Shown in pieces: positions 62,545 through 64,000 of a stretch of 64,000 nucleotides of DNA. The notes beneath the pieces were generated by a model, which saw nothing but the letters and a program-made list of their open reading frames with translations, ran no database searches and was not told the origin of the DNA. The position numbers and the translations under genes are program-made. The DNA comes from an uncultured Clostridia bacterium (GTDB lineage Bacteria; Bacillota; Clostridia; UMGS1810): the NCBI GenBank assembly GCA_934481345.1, contig CAKSPF010000010.1, forward strand, positions 1-64,000, given 5' to 3'. The first letter of the stretch is position 1; each line of letters begins with the position of its first letter.

Positions 62545-62903
62545 AACCCGGCGGCGAACTTTTAGTATTAAAGGTGAAATGCGATTCTTACGGAAATTTG
62601 CTTGAAGATATTCCGCCCGATATGCTCTCAAAAAGCGGCGGAAATTTCAACCACCAAAATACATGGAATGCCCTGCCAAAATCCGTCACCGGCAATAAAG
62701 AATACAACTTCTTTCCCCGCGGAAGAGCGGAAATACGAAACGGCAAAGCAATTATCTTTACAAACTATATTACCGAAGAATTAAAGCAAAAAATTACCGA
62801 TGCTTTTTATCTCACTGCCGAGAACGGAATCGGGCAGGTAATTTTCAAAATTGACAACTCGTCACACTATAAATATACTGCCAAACGGCACGGATTCTTT
62901 TGA
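62517..62903 (+). CDS. Conserved uncharacterised small protein
   Basis: 128 residues. It reads GIFWIKPGGELLVLKVKCD, then a glycine-rich HQNTWNALPKSVTGN and NYITEELKQKITDAF. I recognise this as a recurring type in Clostridia islands, with no known function. No signal peptide. A terminator covers its stop codon. Confidence 0.7.
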   Translation: MAFKGIFWIKPGGELLVLKVKCDSYGNLLEDIPPDMLSKSGGNFNHQNTWNALPKSVTGNKEYNFFPRGRAEIRNGKAIIFTNYITEELKQKITDAFYLTAENGIGQVIFKIDNSSHYKYTAKRHGFF

Positions 62904-62917
62904 AACCCGTGCCGTTT
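62883..62917. terminator. Bidirectional terminator
   Basis: AAACGGCACGG pairs with CCGTGCCGTTT; the plus-strand stop codon (62901) is in the loop region and the minus-strand stop is at 62918, so it serves the two convergent units. Confidence 0.8.
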
Positions 62918-63395
62918 TCATATTCCTATATCTTTTAAATTCCGCTTAAGAAAATTCATATACCGTTTTGTCATGCTTAAATTTTCTTCTTTCATAACAA
63001 TATCATCAAACAAATCATTCAACATCTTGTACGGACCGAGTTTCATCGGTTCGGATTTTGCATATATTAAATTTATTTACTTCAATATATGTTTCAAACT
63101 CATCCTGACGTGTTATCTCGCACATGTTCATACCGTCCTCTCCTTCCTTGTACGGGAGTTCGAATTCCAGCATATATTTTTTTACATCATCATATGCAAA
63201 GATAAAGAGCATATCTGCACTTTCGCAGTACAATTCGTTGTTATTTTTAAATTTTAACTTAATGTTCGGTTCGTCCCACAGCTTTCCAATTTCGGAAATA
63301 GAATACTTTTCAACATCAATGCCGTTCATTTCAAATAGCAACACATCTTCTTTCCGCACAATATTACCACCGATTCTTATAGCCTCATAATTCAC
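62918..63395 (-). pseudogene. Frameshifted hypothetical gene
   Basis: From a GTG at 63395, behind GGGAGG, the reading is good up to EFETYIEVN. Then the frame is spoiled by one extra A in a run on the minus strand (about 63068-63078) and ends at 63015. Deleting that A gives NLIYAKSEPMKLGPYKMLND and LFDDIVMKEENLSMTKRYMN, reaching TGA at 62918. The intact protein would be about 158 residues; it is beta-rich then helical. No family recognised. Confidence 0.75.
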
Positions 63396-63476
63396 TGAAA
63401 TTCCTCCCTAAAACGGCTGCGCCGCATTTGATAAGTATATTATACCAAACGCGGTGTACCAAAAAAAGTGCATTAT

Positions 63477-63650
63477 TCAGCCGGCAGGTTTCACTGCATT
63501 TGCTCCGCATGACGGGCAAAGATTATCCGCACGGTAAACCTTGTCCGGATATTTGCCGGATTTCAGGCAATGCAAGCACCACCCCGCACCGCACTTTTCG
63601 CATCGAAACATATTAACTCCCGATGTCTTGCACAAAGGACAGTATGCCAT
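63477..63650 (-). CDS. 57-residue zinc-ribbon protein
   Basis: ATG at 63650 behind GGAGGC. It contains four CxxC pairs (C4/C7, C17/C20, C25/C28, C45/C48), enough for two zinc sites: YCPLC, RCEKCGAGWCLHC and LCPSC. It is too short to be catalytic; adaptor or nucleic-acid binding roles are usual for such fingers. It lies between two minus-strand genes of unknown function. Confidence 0.78.
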   Translation of the reverse strand: MAYCPLCKTSGVNMFRCEKCGAGWCLHCLKSGKYPDKVYRADNLCPSCGANAVKPAG

Positions 63651-63708
63651 GTTTAATGCCTCCTTTAAAATTCATCATACCACAGCTATATTTACAAATC
63701 TTTGAATA

Positions 63709-64000
63709 CTAAATATCCATTTTGATTAAATTTTCTGCCATTTTCATATCATCTTCTATAACCCGTACTAACACATCGTAATCTGCTTCATCATCTATCT
63801 TCCAATATTGGTAAACAAAGATATCGTTATTATATTGACAGTAATCCTGCCGCATTCCCGTTGGACGTTTGATATTCTGTCCATAATTTAAATATCCGTT
63901 TTCCTTATCTACAAACCATTTTTTCTCCTTATATTTTTCAAAATCTACAGTTCTTTTTTTGCCTAAAAATTCAGCATAACGCCTGTATTGGCTGCCTTCA
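63709..64000 (-). CDS. Hypothetical protein, C-terminal part (start outside window)
   Basis: The minus strand is open from the window edge down to TAG at 63709. About 96 codons read YAEFLGKKRTVDFEKYKEKK, NGYLNYGQNIKRPTGMRQDY and VYQYWKIDDEADYDVLVR, ending in DDMKMAENLIKMDI. Acidic and aromatic-rich; no family recognised. Its downstream partner is the zinc-ribbon gene (59 bp gap). Confidence 0.7.
   Translation of the reverse strand, partial: EGSQYRRYAEFLGKKRTVDFEKYKEKKWFVDKENGYLNYGQNIKRPTGMRQDYCQYNNDIFVYQYWKIDDEADYDVLVRVIEDDMKMAENLIKMDI

Noticed and set aside
1..64000. CRISPR array or cas genes
   Set aside because: No regularly spaced short repeats and no Cas-like protein were seen on either strand.

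Overview
The window looks like chromosomal DNA of an anaerobic Clostridia-type member of the Bacillota (low-GC Firmicutes). Support: an IreB phosphoprotein, a pyrDB/pyrK-type dihydroorotate dehydrogenase with a pyrI regulatory subunit, repeated copper-amine-oxidase-like (stalk) domains on exported proteins, a potassium-type membrane pyrophosphatase, AGGAGG-like ribosome binding sites, and sigma-A promoters with TTGACA/TATAAT boxes. No rRNA, CRISPR array or clear riboswitch was seen. Species cannot be named from the sequence alone.

Region 1 (1-18,770) is mostly housekeeping and mostly on the minus strand. It holds a tRNA-Leu(GAG) beside a near-perfect 170-bp direct repeat that copies its 3' end and terminator. 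Next is an envelope group (two DUF4330 proteins, a GT4 glycosyltransferase, an O-antigen-ligase-like polymerase, MurJ), then ireB, pheT-pheS, an exported amidase and ruvB-ruvA-ruvC. On the plus strand an arginine group follows, argG and argH, with an exported WG-repeat/stalk protein between them.

Region 2 (18,785-30,250) has a D,D-carboxypeptidase with an altered SxN motif and a seven-gene pyrimidine operon (pyrC-K-D-F-E-B-I) behind a strong promoter and an attenuator-like leader. A glucose-family PTS EIICBA, an orphan sugar-binding lipoprotein and a small broken gene complete it. Region 3 (30,250-42,270) is carbohydrate metabolism. A perfect consensus promoter drives a leader containing a tRNA-like element, then a 1,212-residue secreted clan GH-A glycosidase and a cytoplasmic GH30. 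The pair lies between a PHP-gene remnant and a full PHP gene. NAD synthetase, aldose 1-epimerase and the membrane pyrophosphatase follow.

Region 4 (42,270-64,000) is an AT-richer accessory island, entered through a truncated gene tail. It contains a DUF4143 ATPase, a trypsin-like protease and a glutamine amidotransferase fragment that share one breakpoint, a Fic enzyme, three serine recombinases (two small, one large), a D5-type primase/helicase and a tandemly duplicated uncharacterised gene. Several WG-repeat proteins and their neighbours are also here. Many genes are decayed by truncation, in-frame stop or frameshift, as expected of a site hit repeatedly by mobile elements.

The best candidate for an undescribed system is the six-gene unit at 47,281-50,620. 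It has its own promoter and terminator and encodes an AAA+ ATPase, two proteins with predicted membrane segments, one soluble protein and two paralogous ~57-residue peptides. No recombination, protease or nuclease signature was found in the non-ATPase members.
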